41,028 nt of DNA from Nitrospirota bacterium (GCA_021847795.1 JAJZPZ010000013.1:1-41028); one strand, 5' to 3'; positions 1 through 8,269 are shown, counted from the stretch's first letter. A program made the numbers and translations. Notes: generated by a model from the letters alone, not told the origin.

Positions 1-105
1 AAAGCGCAGTCTGAGTGCATCCTGCAGTTCCCTGTACTGTTCTGCCAGTTTAACGATGAAATGGCCACTCCTTAACATGAGCGATTGCTCCTGTGTCTGA
101 TACAT
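1..105 (-). CDS. N-terminal fragment (runs off the window) of a GNAT/OlsB-like acyltransferase
   Basis: Minus strand reads AAGGAGGGAGCGTTT-ATG followed by MYQTQEQSLMLRSGHFIVKLAEQYRELQDALRLRF. Strong SD; the 'G.x.VKLAE...E...A..LR.RF' pattern resembles OlsB/hemolysin-like acyltransferase N-termini. Not in the supplied ORF track. Confidence 0.5.
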   Translation of the reverse strand, partial: MYQTQEQSLMLRSGHFIVKLAEQYRELQDALRLRF

Positions 106-257
106 AAACGCTCCCTCCTTTTTTGCCTGAAATCTGCTTTTGGGAAAATCTTTTTGATGGGATACTTTACAGAACTGCGATTAAGCGAATTTTACAGGAA
201 TATTAAACTTCCGTTAAAAGAATCATCGGGGTAATCGGCAGCTTTTTCGTGCAGATA

Positions 258-632
258 TCAAAGGGCAGAGGGCATGGTTTTCCTGTCGTTCAGCAGCAGG
301 ATGAGAAATGGGGCTGCCGGCAGCAGGGTCACAGCGATGACCTGTACAAAGAGCGTAATCAAGATTAACGGAGCTCCGGGGATTAAGACGATCAGTCCGG
401 CACTGATAAGCGTTATAAAGTAATTTGCATAGAACCATGGGGCCTCTTTGATTTTATTATTCAGTGAATGGGCCCAGCCGAACACCTCCCCAAAGGCCCA
501 GGAGCTTGCCAGGGAAATGCAGATCGCACCCAGGAGTCCTGCATCAAAGAGGCCGATGGCCATAAAAGTACCAACATATTTATTGGTTTTCATGAGCATG
601 CGGGAAGCCTGCGCCGCACTGTCTACATCCAC
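258..632 (-). pseudogene. Internal fragment of an NRAMP-family divalent metal transporter
   Basis: Translation contains NRAMP-like ASSWAFGEVFGW...FYANYFITLISAGLIVLIPGAPLILITLFVQVIAVTLLPAAPFLILLLNDR. GTG start is immediately preceded by in-frame TAA; ORF ends just after the LLLNDR motif, so both flanks of a normal NRAMP are missing. Confidence 0.6.
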
Positions 633-695
633 TTAAACTTTCTACCAGGGAGATACTCTTTTCTCCCAGTGGACCATCATGCCTGCACGAAGAGA

Positions 696-1136
696 TCAGG
701 AAAAAACCTTTTCCGTTTTTTTTAACCATTCCTCTATAGTTCTTTTTATCTGATTTCTGATCTCCCTGGTTTTCTCCAATTTCTCTTCATGCGAACCAGT
801 GAGAGCAGAGGGGTCTTCAAAGCTCCAGTGCAATCTCGTCAGCTGTCCTGGATAGACAGGGCAGCGCTCTGCACTCGCCTCATCGCAAACAGTGATTACG
901 TAGTGAAACAATCTCCCTTCCTTATAAAACTCAAACGCGCTTTTTGTTTTCTTATCTGCGATATCAATGCCGGCCTCTTTCATTACTTCAACGACAAGAG
1001 GATTGAGCGCGCCGGGTTTTAGCCCGGCGCTTTCCGCTTCGAACCTGTCTCCTCCCAGTGCATTCAAAAAGGCCTCTGCCATCTGGCTGCGGGCGCTGTT
1101 ATGTATGCAAACAAAAAGGACTTTTATTTTTTCCAT
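696..1136 (-). CDS. arsC: Arsenate reductase, LMW-PTP fold, thioredoxin-coupled type
   Basis: N-terminal [15 protein letters not shown] (CX3NX2RS P-loop) and downstream [18 protein letters not shown] with the two resolving cysteines. Confidence 0.88.
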   Translation of the reverse strand: MEKIKVLFVCIHNSARSQMAEAFLNALGGDRFEAESAGLKPGALNPLVVEVMKEAGIDIADKKTKSAFEFYKEGRLFHYVITVCDEASAERCPVYPGQLTRLHWSFEDPSALTGSHEEKLEKTREIRNQIKRTIEEWLKKTEKVFS

Positions 1137-1194
1137 CGTCTTTACTCCCGGAGAATATGAATTTTATCATTTTATAATTGAATTCCTTGTTTTT

Positions 1195-1449
1195 TTAAGG
1201 CACACGCTTGCCGTTTCTCCTCTTTTCCAGGAGGTGAGCTACCCTTCTGCGGACCAAAACCGGCAGAAAAGGCCTGATCTTCGAATCCTTCTCAAATCTT
1301 TTCAGTACGCTCCAGTAAAGCCTGCTGACTTCTTCTAACGGCACTCCAAGATCCATGGAAAGCTTCTCAATTGCGCCGTAAGGCTGACTCTCTTCTGCCT
1401 CATTGCCACCGTCCGGTGTGCCATCAGAACTATTCATCGGAAAGTCCAT
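1195..1449 (-). CDS. DUF3562-like small protein
   Basis: [53 protein letters not shown] matches the DUF3562 pattern; 9 nt downstream of the metK-like gene. Confidence 0.6.
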   Translation of the reverse strand: MDFPMNSSDGTPDGGNEAEESQPYGAIEKLSMDLGVPLEEVSRLYWSVLKRFEKDSKIRPFLPVLVRRRVAHLLEKRRNGKRVP

Positions 1450-1458
1450 TCTGTATAA

Positions 1459-2652
1459 TCAGGGAAGTGAAAGCAGGTGGACTTTGTCGGTTATTTCCCA
1501 GGGCAGGCCGATGTCCATTCTTCCTACATGGCCGTAAGCTGCAAGTTTTTTGTAAAAGCCTCCTTTCACAAGAGAGGGGAGATGCCTCAAATTGAATTGC
1601 TTTACAATCCCTGCAAGCCTGAAATCGATATGCCTGCCAAGGGCGCCTGCGATTTTGGCATCTGATATCTTCCCTGTGCCGAACGTCTCCACCTGGATAC
1701 TGACTGGCTGGGGAAGACCGATAGAGTAGCTGAGCTGCACCTCGCACTCGGCAGCAAGGCCTGCAGCCACTACATTTTTTGCTGCGTAACGTGCAATGTA
1801 AGCACCGATTCTGTCTATGCGCATGGGATCTTTGCCGCTGAGAGCAGCACCGCTGTGGCGCGAGTATTCTCCGTAGGTGTCAATAGCGTTTTTCCTGCCG
1901 GTCAGTCCTGCATGGACCGACGGACCGCCTGTTATGAAAGGCCCGTCGGGATTCACGAATATCCGTGTGTCCTTATCGGGTTTGACCGGCTCATCATAAA
2001 ATACGCTGTCGATCACTGCTTCTTTAATATCATCACTGAAACTCTTCACATCAGGCTCGCCGTCTTTATTCTGGCTCGCTATTACGGCAATGCTGTGTAT
2101 TCTGTAAGGAATACGGTTTCTGAATTCAATCCCTACCTGCGTTTTTCCGTCAGGCGCGAGGTAAGGGAGTATTTTCTGGAGCCTCACCGAGGTAAGCTTT
2201 CTTGCGAGCTTGTGGGCAAGCCAGATGGGAAGGGGCATAAAAGCAGGGGTGTGATTGCAGGCAAATCCAAAAACCGTCACCTGATTTCTGACCGGGATCT
2301 TCTGTATCTCTTTATCAGTGAGCTCCCTTTCATCGAAACAGCAATTTCGGTCTTCCGGAAGCTCTCTGAGACTTGTCAGAATACTGCAGGTCTTGTCGTT
2401 AAAGGCATGCTGGTTATAGCCTATCTGGTTTATGACCTGCCGGGCTATATTGGGGAAGTCAACCCTGGCCTCCGAGGCAAACCGCGCAGCAATGAAAACT
2501 ATGGACGTGGATACCGCGCATTCGGCAATGACTCTTGAATAAGGGTCTTGCTGGAGAAAATGGTCCACAATGGCATCGCTGATCAAATCGCAGAGCTTGT
2601 CGGGATGTCCTTCTGTGACGGATTCTGACGTGAACATGAAGTCTTTTTTCAT
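1459..2652 (-). CDS. Divergent methionine adenosyltransferase (MetK) paralogue
   Basis: 397 aa with GHPDK, PDGKTQV, GLTGRK, SGKDPMRIDR, AARYAAKNVVAAGLA-type and AYGHVGR motifs of MetK; but GGE, GDQG and GGPxGD motifs are altered (see findings). Confidence 0.85.
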   Translation of the reverse strand: MKKDFMFTSESVTEGHPDKLCDLISDAIVDHFLQQDPYSRVIAECAVSTSIVFIAARFASEARVDFPNIARQVINQIGYNQHAFNDKTCSILTSLRELPEDRNCCFDERELTDKEIQKIPVRNQVTVFGFACNHTPAFMPLPIWLAHKLARKLTSVRLQKILPYLAPDGKTQVGIEFRNRIPYRIHSIAVIASQNKDGEPDVKSFSDDIKEAVIDSVFYDEPVKPDKDTRIFVNPDGPFITGGPSVHAGLTGRKNAIDTYGEYSRHSGAALSGKDPMRIDRIGAYIARYAAKNVVAAGLAAECEVQLSYSIGLPQPVSIQVETFGTGKISDAKIAGALGRHIDFRLAGIVKQFNLRHLPSLVKGGFYKKLAAYGHVGRMDIGLPWEITDKVHLLSLP

Positions 2653-2752
2653 GTATAACCTCTCTTCCTTTCTCGTTGTGAAAGATTTACGGTAAGAACA
2701 CTGCCGGGGCCTGCAGAAAGATTTGAGATAAAGGATATTCTCAGGATATTGT

Positions 2753-5700
2753 TCATGACTTCCGTGTCACCTGTAGCTGCGTTTGTTTGCTTTTTGTGCC
2801 CTCATTGATAAGGAGAGGAATGGTTGCGCCCCCCCCGACCACAAGGGCATCGACAAGATTAATGGGAGAAAGCCCCAGGAGGCTTCTCAGGCCGGGAATT
2901 GCCAGCGTCAATACCTGCAGCGCCATTGACCCTCCGATAGCCAGATCCAGATATCTGTTCGGGGGTAGTTTTCCCTTATCAAAAATACTGGTATTCTCCG
3001 AGCGGCAGCTGAGCGCGTGGAGCAGCTGGCTTGAGGTAAGCCCCATAAATGCCAACGTGCCGGCCCTCGGTCCGATTCCATACCGCATGATTCCATACCC
3101 GTATGCCCCGAGCGTGCCGGCGCTTATTACTCCTGACTCAAAAGCGATCCTTTTGAAGTCCGATGTCTTGATAATAGGATCTTCAGGAGACCTTGGCGGC
3201 CTGCTCAGCACATCGGGCTCAGGGGGTTCCAAGGCAAGGGCAAGCCCCGGGAATATATCCGATATCAGGTTGATCCAGAGGAGCTGCATGGCGTTCAGCG
3301 GCTGCCCCATGCCCCCTGCGATTGCAGTGAACATCACCATGATTTCACTGATGTTTGTAGACAGGAGGAAGTGCACCGACTTTCTTATATTGTTGTAAAT
3401 GGTACGCCCCTGGCTTACTGCAATAATCATGGTCTCAAGGTTGTCATCCTCAACCACGATGTCAGCCACTTCACGGGCGACATCAGTGCCTGTGTGTCCC
3501 ATGGCAACTCCTATATCAGCTGCCTTGAGCGCCGGACCGTCGTTTATCCCGTCGCCCGTCATGGCAACTACCCTGCCTGTGCCCTGAAGGGCCTGAACGA
3601 TCTGGAGCTTATGGGCCGGGCTGACCCTCACAAAGACATGGACGCGCTCGCATAATGCCTTCATCACCGCTGGATCGATATTTGCGAGATGGGTTGAATC
3701 AAGGATTTCGAGCTGCCCGCCGTTACTCAGGTTCAACTCCTTGCCGATAGCGTATGCCGTTGGGCTCTGGTCTCCGGTTATCATTACCGTTTCTATCCCG
3801 GACTGATGGAAAAGTCCCATCAATTCTCTTACGCCTTTTCTTATCGGATCCGCCATCCCGATGAGTCCCAGCCAGACAAAACCGCTTTTCATATCAAAGC
3901 CATCGTCGCCGTTTTCCATGTGAAAATAGGCAAGGCCGAGCACTCTTAGTGCATCGCCGGCCATCCTCTCGTTTTCCGTTTCGATAGCGTACCGGTCGTC
4001 ATTGGTGAGAGGCGCCTTCCTGCCGTCCCGGATATGCCAGTTGCACATGGAGAGCACTTCACCAGGGCTTCCCTTAAGGGCTATGATCTTGCTCTGCCCG
4101 ATGGAGCTGTGAAGGGTGCTCATGTAATTCCGGTTTTCAGAGCGATGACTTATTTTCAGGAGGGGGAACTTTTCCCTGAGCTCCAGGATATCAACGCCTG
4201 CAGATATAGCCATGTGGATCAGCGAATTCTCCGTGGGAGAGCCGCGAAGAACATACTTACCCTCATCGTCCTCGTAAGATGTTTTCCTATCAGGACCGTG
4301 CCTCGGGTCGTCCTGCATACCGATGACTTCAGTTTCGTTGCAGAGGACAGATACATGAATGAGCCTGAGAAATTCTTCGAATGCGTAGGGATTGATGATC
4401 TCCGCGCCCGAGAAAAACCTGCCTTCATCCAGTGTCACCCTTCTCATCCCTGTATGGATGGAGACTACCGACATCCTGTTCATCGTGAGGGTGCCGGTCT
4501 TGTCAAGGCATATGGTCTGAACAGACCCGAGGGTCTCTACTGCGTCGAGATGGCGGATAAGGACATTGTGCCGTTTCATGTTCCTGATCCCGAGAGCGAG
4601 TGTTGTTGTAGCAACCGTTGGCAGTCCTTCGGGGACTGCTGCTACAGCAAGGGATATCGAGGTCTTCAGCATCTGGAGAAAGCCGTAGCCCCGAAGAAGC
4701 CCGATGACAAAGACAAGACCGCAGACAGCTCCGCTGATGACAACCAGTTGGGTTCCCATGGTACTGAGCTGCCTTTCCATAGGGGTTTCAGGCGGCTGCG
4801 CTTCTCCCACAAGGGTCTGGATTCTGCCTATCTCCGTATATTTTCCCGTTGCCACAACTACTGCGAGCCCCTGTCCGCCCGTAACCAGCGTCCCCATGTA
4901 GACCATATTAAGCCTGTCTGCAAGTAGGATATTCCTGTCCGCAACGGCCTGTAGGGTCTTGATGACCGGCAGGCTCTCACCGGTCAGGGCGGATTCATCA
5001 ACGCTCAAATGACTCGTCTCGATCAACCTGCTGTCGGCGGCAATATAGCTTCCGGGCCTGAGCACCAGGATATCCCCAATGGCCACTTCATCGGCAGGTA
5101 TTTCTTTAATGAATCCTTCTCTTTTCACAAGGGAGGATGGTCTGACAAGGCTCTTGAGGGAATGGATGGTTTTTTCCGCCTGGCTCTCCGTTACGTAGCC
5201 GATAACCGTGTTAATGGCAACAACGCTTACGATGACCACGGCGTCTGCAAGGCCGCCGGTGAACAGGGAGAGGCCGGCTGCAACGCCGAGCAGGGCGTTC
5301 GGTATTGAGTTGACCTGACCAAAGAGAATGCTGAAGGCTGAACGGGGCACTGATTCCGGCAGGAGATTCGGCCCGTATTTCATTAAATTGCGCTGTGCCG
5401 ACTCGCGTGTTAGTCCTGAGTCCCCTGTGACTTCCAAACGGTTCAGAACATCTGAAGGCTCCAGGGCATGCCATGCTTCAACTGCCTGCTCTTCAGCGCT
5501 GCCGACAAGCTTCCGGATTTTCTCCCTGCTTTTAATCCTGACATTTTTGACTGCCCTTGACAAATCAATCGTGCGTTGGGGACGATCGCCCTGTTTCCCG
5601 GCACGCAAACCCTCTTGCTTGAAGCTGCCGGGAAAAGATGGGGAAGCGCCATTCCTGTATTTCCGGACAAAATCCCTGATAAGCGCTGCAACGGTATCGT

Positions 5701-5884
5701 GGGTATTATCAGAATTGAAAAGGACGAGGATACTTCCCGTCGATGTATTGATTGAAATACGACTTATTCCCTTTTTATGAGAAAGGCCGGATTCAAGGTG
5801 ATGCTTGAGGGCGTCAGAACGATAGAGACCATCAACCTTGTATCTGGCCCTTCCTTTTACAACAGTGTGTATTGCCTGAACCAC
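2753..5884 (-). CDS. P2-type cation-transporting P-type ATPase with N-terminal HMA2-like domain
   Basis: 1043 aa; VDESALTGES, AAVPEGLPTV, DKTGTLT, MTGDGINDGPALKAADIGVAMG, LLWINLISDIFPGLALALEPPE; N-terminus HTVVKGRARYKV...SINTSTGSILV resembles HMA2 domains. Confidence 0.93.
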   Translation of the reverse strand: MVQAIHTVVKGRARYKVDGLYRSDALKHHLESGLSHKKGISRISINTSTGSILVLFNSDNTHDTVAALIRDFVRKYRNGASPSFPGSFKQEGLRAGKQGDRPQRTIDLSRAVKNVRIKSREKIRKLVGSAEEQAVEAWHALEPSDVLNRLEVTGDSGLTRESAQRNLMKYGPNLLPESVPRSAFSILFGQVNSIPNALLGVAAGLSLFTGGLADAVVIVSVVAINTVIGYVTESQAEKTIHSLKSLVRPSSLVKREGFIKEIPADEVAIGDILVLRPGSYIAADSRLIETSHLSVDESALTGESLPVIKTLQAVADRNILLADRLNMVYMGTLVTGGQGLAVVVATGKYTEIGRIQTLVGEAQPPETPMERQLSTMGTQLVVISGAVCGLVFVIGLLRGYGFLQMLKTSISLAVAAVPEGLPTVATTTLALGIRNMKRHNVLIRHLDAVETLGSVQTICLDKTGTLTMNRMSVVSIHTGMRRVTLDEGRFFSGAEIINPYAFEEFLRLIHVSVLCNETEVIGMQDDPRHGPDRKTSYEDDEGKYVLRGSPTENSLIHMAISAGVDILELREKFPLLKISHRSENRNYMSTLHSSIGQSKIIALKGSPGEVLSMCNWHIRDGRKAPLTNDDRYAIETENERMAGDALRVLGLAYFHMENGDDGFDMKSGFVWLGLIGMADPIRKGVRELMGLFHQSGIETVMITGDQSPTAYAIGKELNLSNGGQLEILDSTHLANIDPAVMKALCERVHVFVRVSPAHKLQIVQALQGTGRVVAMTGDGINDGPALKAADIGVAMGHTGTDVAREVADIVVEDDNLETMIIAVSQGRTIYNNIRKSVHFLLSTNISEIMVMFTAIAGGMGQPLNAMQLLWINLISDIFPGLALALEPPEPDVLSRPPRSPEDPIIKTSDFKRIAFESGVISAGTLGAYGYGIMRYGIGPRAGTLAFMGLTSSQLLHALSCRSENTSIFDKGKLPPNRYLDLAIGGSMALQVLTLAIPGLRSLLGLSPINLVDALVVGGGATIPLLINEGTKSKQTQLQVTRKS

Positions 5885-5890
5885 ACGCTC

Positions 5891-6541
5891 TTACTTTCCT
5901 TTTCTGCTCTTTGCCTGTGCTGCAGAGGGTTCAGTCTGGCGGGGCTTTGGGAGAGCGGCATTCGCAACCTCCTTCACTCCTTCGACCACTCCGACAAGCA
6001 TGTCCTTAACAGCCCTTAACGCAGTGTTGCCGATAGTTCCGGCCGTCTCGATTGCGCCATTGACCGCCACCTGGGCAACCTCTTCCACATTACCCCCTAC
6101 TTCTTTGGTTGCCTCGATAACGCCGTCAACAGCTCTCCGGGCCACAAGTGCCACATCCGCGCCGACCTCAGCAGCCCCTTTCACAGCGCCTTTTACCGTC
6201 TGGCTGGCAACATTTGTTACGTCCCCGCCTATATCACTTATGCCCATAACAACACCTTTCGCCACACTCTTTGTGCTCAATATGAGGCCTGTGCCCACCT
6301 CCTCGGTGGCTTGGATGGTCCCCTTAACGATATCCCTCGTAACGATAAGACCCTCGGTGGCTGCTTCTCCTGTTGCTTTCATGGCATTGGAGACGGTATT
6401 TCTTACAAGGCTGACTATTTCAGCCTCTATCTCGTTGATGCCCTTGAGACTGCTGATAATCCCTTCTTTGACCGTTGATCCTGCTTTCCCAATCCCCTCG
6501 TTTCCGATGCCCTCTGTAATGGGTGTTGTTTTGCCAGCCAT
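5891..6541 (-). CDS. Amphipathic repeat protein (seven tandem 22-aa repeats)
   Basis: Residues 45-198 divide into seven 22-residue units, e.g. VASQTVKGAVKGAAEVGADVAL / VARRAVDGVIEATKEVGGNVEE / VAQVAVNGAIETAGTIGNTALR. Stop is 6 nt upstream of the ATPase start. Confidence 0.8.
   Translation of the reverse strand: MAGKTTPITEGIGNEGIGKAGSTVKEGIISSLKGINEIEAEIVSLVRNTVSNAMKATGEAATEGLIVTRDIVKGTIQATEEVGTGLILSTKSVAKGVVMGISDIGGDVTNVASQTVKGAVKGAAEVGADVALVARRAVDGVIEATKEVGGNVEEVAQVAVNGAIETAGTIGNTALRAVKDMLVGVVEGVKEVANAALPKPRQTEPSAAQAKSRKGK
5948..6409 (-). repeat. Coding region of seven degenerate 66-nt (22-aa) tandem repeats
   Basis: Manual alignment of the 216-aa translation, residues 45-198, with no gaps. 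Confidence 0.75.
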
Positions 6542-6586
6542 AGTAGCCTCCCTTGTTGATCGCTCTTAAAACGCTTCTGGGTTTGC

Positions 6587-7096
6587 TTATAGAACAACTG
6601 CAGATGCGGCTTCTTCTGCTCCTCCTGCGTCATGAGGCAGTGCTTTCAGGAATATATTCAATGCATACCAAAAAGCGGTATACCATGCAGGTGCCATAAA
6701 GTTCCCTATGCTGATCTGGTACATACCCATGCCCAGGAGCGCCAGAAATGCCAAGCCCGGGACATCCAGCTCATCGCCGGTAAAGGCCTTGATTTTTTTA
6801 TCGAAATCTCTAAAAGATTTTACGACCTTGCTCGACAAGGAAGCTGCTTTGTGCTTTGGGTTCTCAAGCCTGAACAGGTTATTGGCTTCAGCGTATTGTG
6901 CGATTGTCTGTGTTTCAAGTGAATGTAGAAAAAGTGCACTGCCGGTCACGGCGTTTACCGAGAGCGTATCAATACCCTGATAGCGGGAGAAATGCTCAGC
7001 CAATGAAGAAAAGTAAGATGAATCCCCTTTCCTCGATAAAACCTTCACTCTCAGTCTTCCCGGGGTCTTATGGCATATCGTGGCTACCGGCAGCAT
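6587..7096 (-). CDS. HMA2-like domain plus C-terminal membrane segment
   Basis: N-terminus ICHKTPGRLRVKV...LSVNAVTGSALFLHS (HxxPGRxR motif); hydrophobic VPGLAFLALLGMGMYQISIGNFMAPAWYTAFWYALNIFL. ATG directly follows the TGA of the upstream gene (TGAATG). Confidence 0.75.
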   Translation of the reverse strand: MLPVATICHKTPGRLRVKVLSRKGDSSYFSSLAEHFSRYQGIDTLSVNAVTGSALFLHSLETQTIAQYAEANNLFRLENPKHKAASLSSKVVKSFRDFDKKIKAFTGDELDVPGLAFLALLGMGMYQISIGNFMAPAWYTAFWYALNIFLKALPHDAGGAEEAASAVVL

Positions 7097-7396
7097 TCAG
7101 ACTCCTGTCCCTTGCCCGGCCTCTTTTTCAAGATTCTCTGCCATGGCCTCTCCATGCATTTCCGCCATTTCTGCTTTTACTTCAGCCAACAGATCTTCAA
7201 CCACCTCTCCGACCTCCGCAGCCGCTTCCTTTCCTTTTTCGAAAAGAAGAAACCCGCCTTTTATAGCAGCTTTAGCAACAGGTTTTACAATTCCTGACAG
7301 GGCAGGAATCACTGCAGGAGCAAGTACCGCTGCGCCAATGCCGATGGCAAGTCCCGTCAGGATATTGCCTTTTAAGCCATTCTCTAAAAGTCCCAT
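7097..7396 (-). CDS. DUF5132-like small membrane protein
   Basis: MGLLENGLKGNILTGLAIGIGAAVLAPAVIPALSGIVKPVAKAAIKGGFLLFEKGKEAAAEVGEVVEDLLAEVKAEM; start moved to 7396 because GGAGGA lies just upstream of that ATG. Confidence 0.7.
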   Translation of the reverse strand: MGLLENGLKGNILTGLAIGIGAAVLAPAVIPALSGIVKPVAKAAIKGGFLLFEKGKEAAAEVGEVVEDLLAEVKAEMAEMHGEAMAENLEKEAGQGTGV

Positions 7397-7445
7397 AATG
7401 TCCTCCGAAGCCGTTAGTAAATAGATATAGCTAAAAGCCATCTCG

Positions 7446-7476
7446 CAAATGCCTTAATTTAAGTATATCGCATTTG
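7446..7476. promoter_or_regulatory. Candidate operator: inverted repeat CAAATGC-N17-GCATTTG
   Basis: Perfect 7-bp inverted repeat in the divergent intergenic region, about 50-80 bp upstream of the 7396 start. Confidence 0.3.
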
Positions 7477-7680
7477 GAGATAAGTAGTATGAATTTGACT
7501 GACAACTATAGAAATATATCGAAACCGTTGCTCCCCTAACATCCTCGCCATGAATACTATGCGGGTGTTTCATCCTTGCGGGCATCCTCCATTTTGTTGA
7601 AACAGTGCTTCTGTGGCAGTTTCTATTCATCTTTGTTATAAATGCCGGACAGACAATTTGTCTATAAATATTTTCATTAC

Positions 7681-7711
7681 TTGCCTAAAAGGGCTGTCAC
7701 GGGAATATAAT
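7681..7711 (+). promoter_or_regulatory. Candidate sigma70-type promoter for the plus-strand HMA2-like gene
   Basis: TATAAT at 7706-7711 preceded by TTGCCT at 7681-7686 (19-bp spacer), 68 bp upstream of the 7779 ATG. Confidence 0.35.
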
Positions 7712-7778
7712 CCTGAATTCATCTTATTGTAAAAGTGATATGGTTAACTTTACTCAGCAAGAAGACAGGGAGGGTCAC

Positions 7779-8045
7779 ATGATTGTCTATAAAGTAAAAC
7801 ATCACATACCGGGACGTATCAGGATAGAAGTGCCTTCACTAAAAAAACTTTCTTTGATGGATCTGAAGAGTCTCCTTTCTGTTATTACCCTGCTTCCTGT
7901 GCCCGCCGGCATAAAAGACGTCAGGCCGAACCTGCTGACTTACAGCCTGGTCATCGAATACGATCCGAAAATAATAAACGTAATAGGGTATGTGGAAGAG
8001 ATAGCTTCAAACAAGGACCTCATGAATACTCTCGGCAAGGAGTGA
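7779..8045 (+). CDS. HMA2-like domain protein
   Basis: MIVYKVKHHIPGRIRIEVP...NLLTYSLVIEYDPK; HxxPGRxR motif; start at 7779 preferred because GGGAGG precedes it. Confidence 0.75.
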   Translation: MIVYKVKHHIPGRIRIEVPSLKKLSLMDLKSLLSVITLLPVPAGIKDVRPNLLTYSLVIEYDPKIINVIGYVEEIASNKDLMNTLGKE

Positions 8046-8052
8046 ATACAAT

Positions 8053-8241
8053 ATGGGTGCAGGAACTGTAAAAGAAGAGCGGTCTTTTCAACGGACTTAC
8101 TACAAGGCATTGAAGTGTCCCCACCTCTCTAAATCCCTGGTTTACATCTGCAGGGGATGCAGCCCTCCCTATGTCCCAAGCTCATTTCAACGGGAAGAGT
8201 ATTGCACAAGAAAACAGCATAAAAAATGTCCATTCTTTTGA
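8053..8241 (+). CDS. Small cysteine-rich protein
   Basis: 62 aa with C-X10-C-X2-C-X14-C-X7-C; SD AAGGAG overlaps the end of the preceding gene. Confidence 0.55.
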   Translation: MGAGTVKEERSFQRTYYKALKCPHLSKSLVYICRGCSPPYVPSSFQREEYCTRKQHKKCPFF

Positions 8242-8269
8242 GTGCCCCTTCTCTGGTGTAACTTAAACT

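Noticed and set aside
649-670. GGGAGA-N8-TCTCCC hairpin downstream of arsC as a terminator
   Set aside because: Short stem and no T-tract on the minus strand.
1855-2538. 227-aa plus-strand ORF
   Set aside because: Antisense to the MetK-like gene, which has clear family motifs.
2653-2752. Possible SAM riboswitch upstream of the metK-like gene
   Set aside because: 100-nt gap shows no recognisable SAM riboswitch core.
2829-2836. C8/G8 homopolymer near the ATPase 3' end as a phase-variation switch
   Set aside because: Slippage would alter only the last ~25 residues; a similar G8 run (21928-21935) occurs in the kinase-like gene, so runs look incidental. No evidence of length variation.
4034-4927. 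297-aa plus-strand ORF
   Set aside because: Antisense to the well-supported P-type ATPase; composition is that of a shadow ORF.
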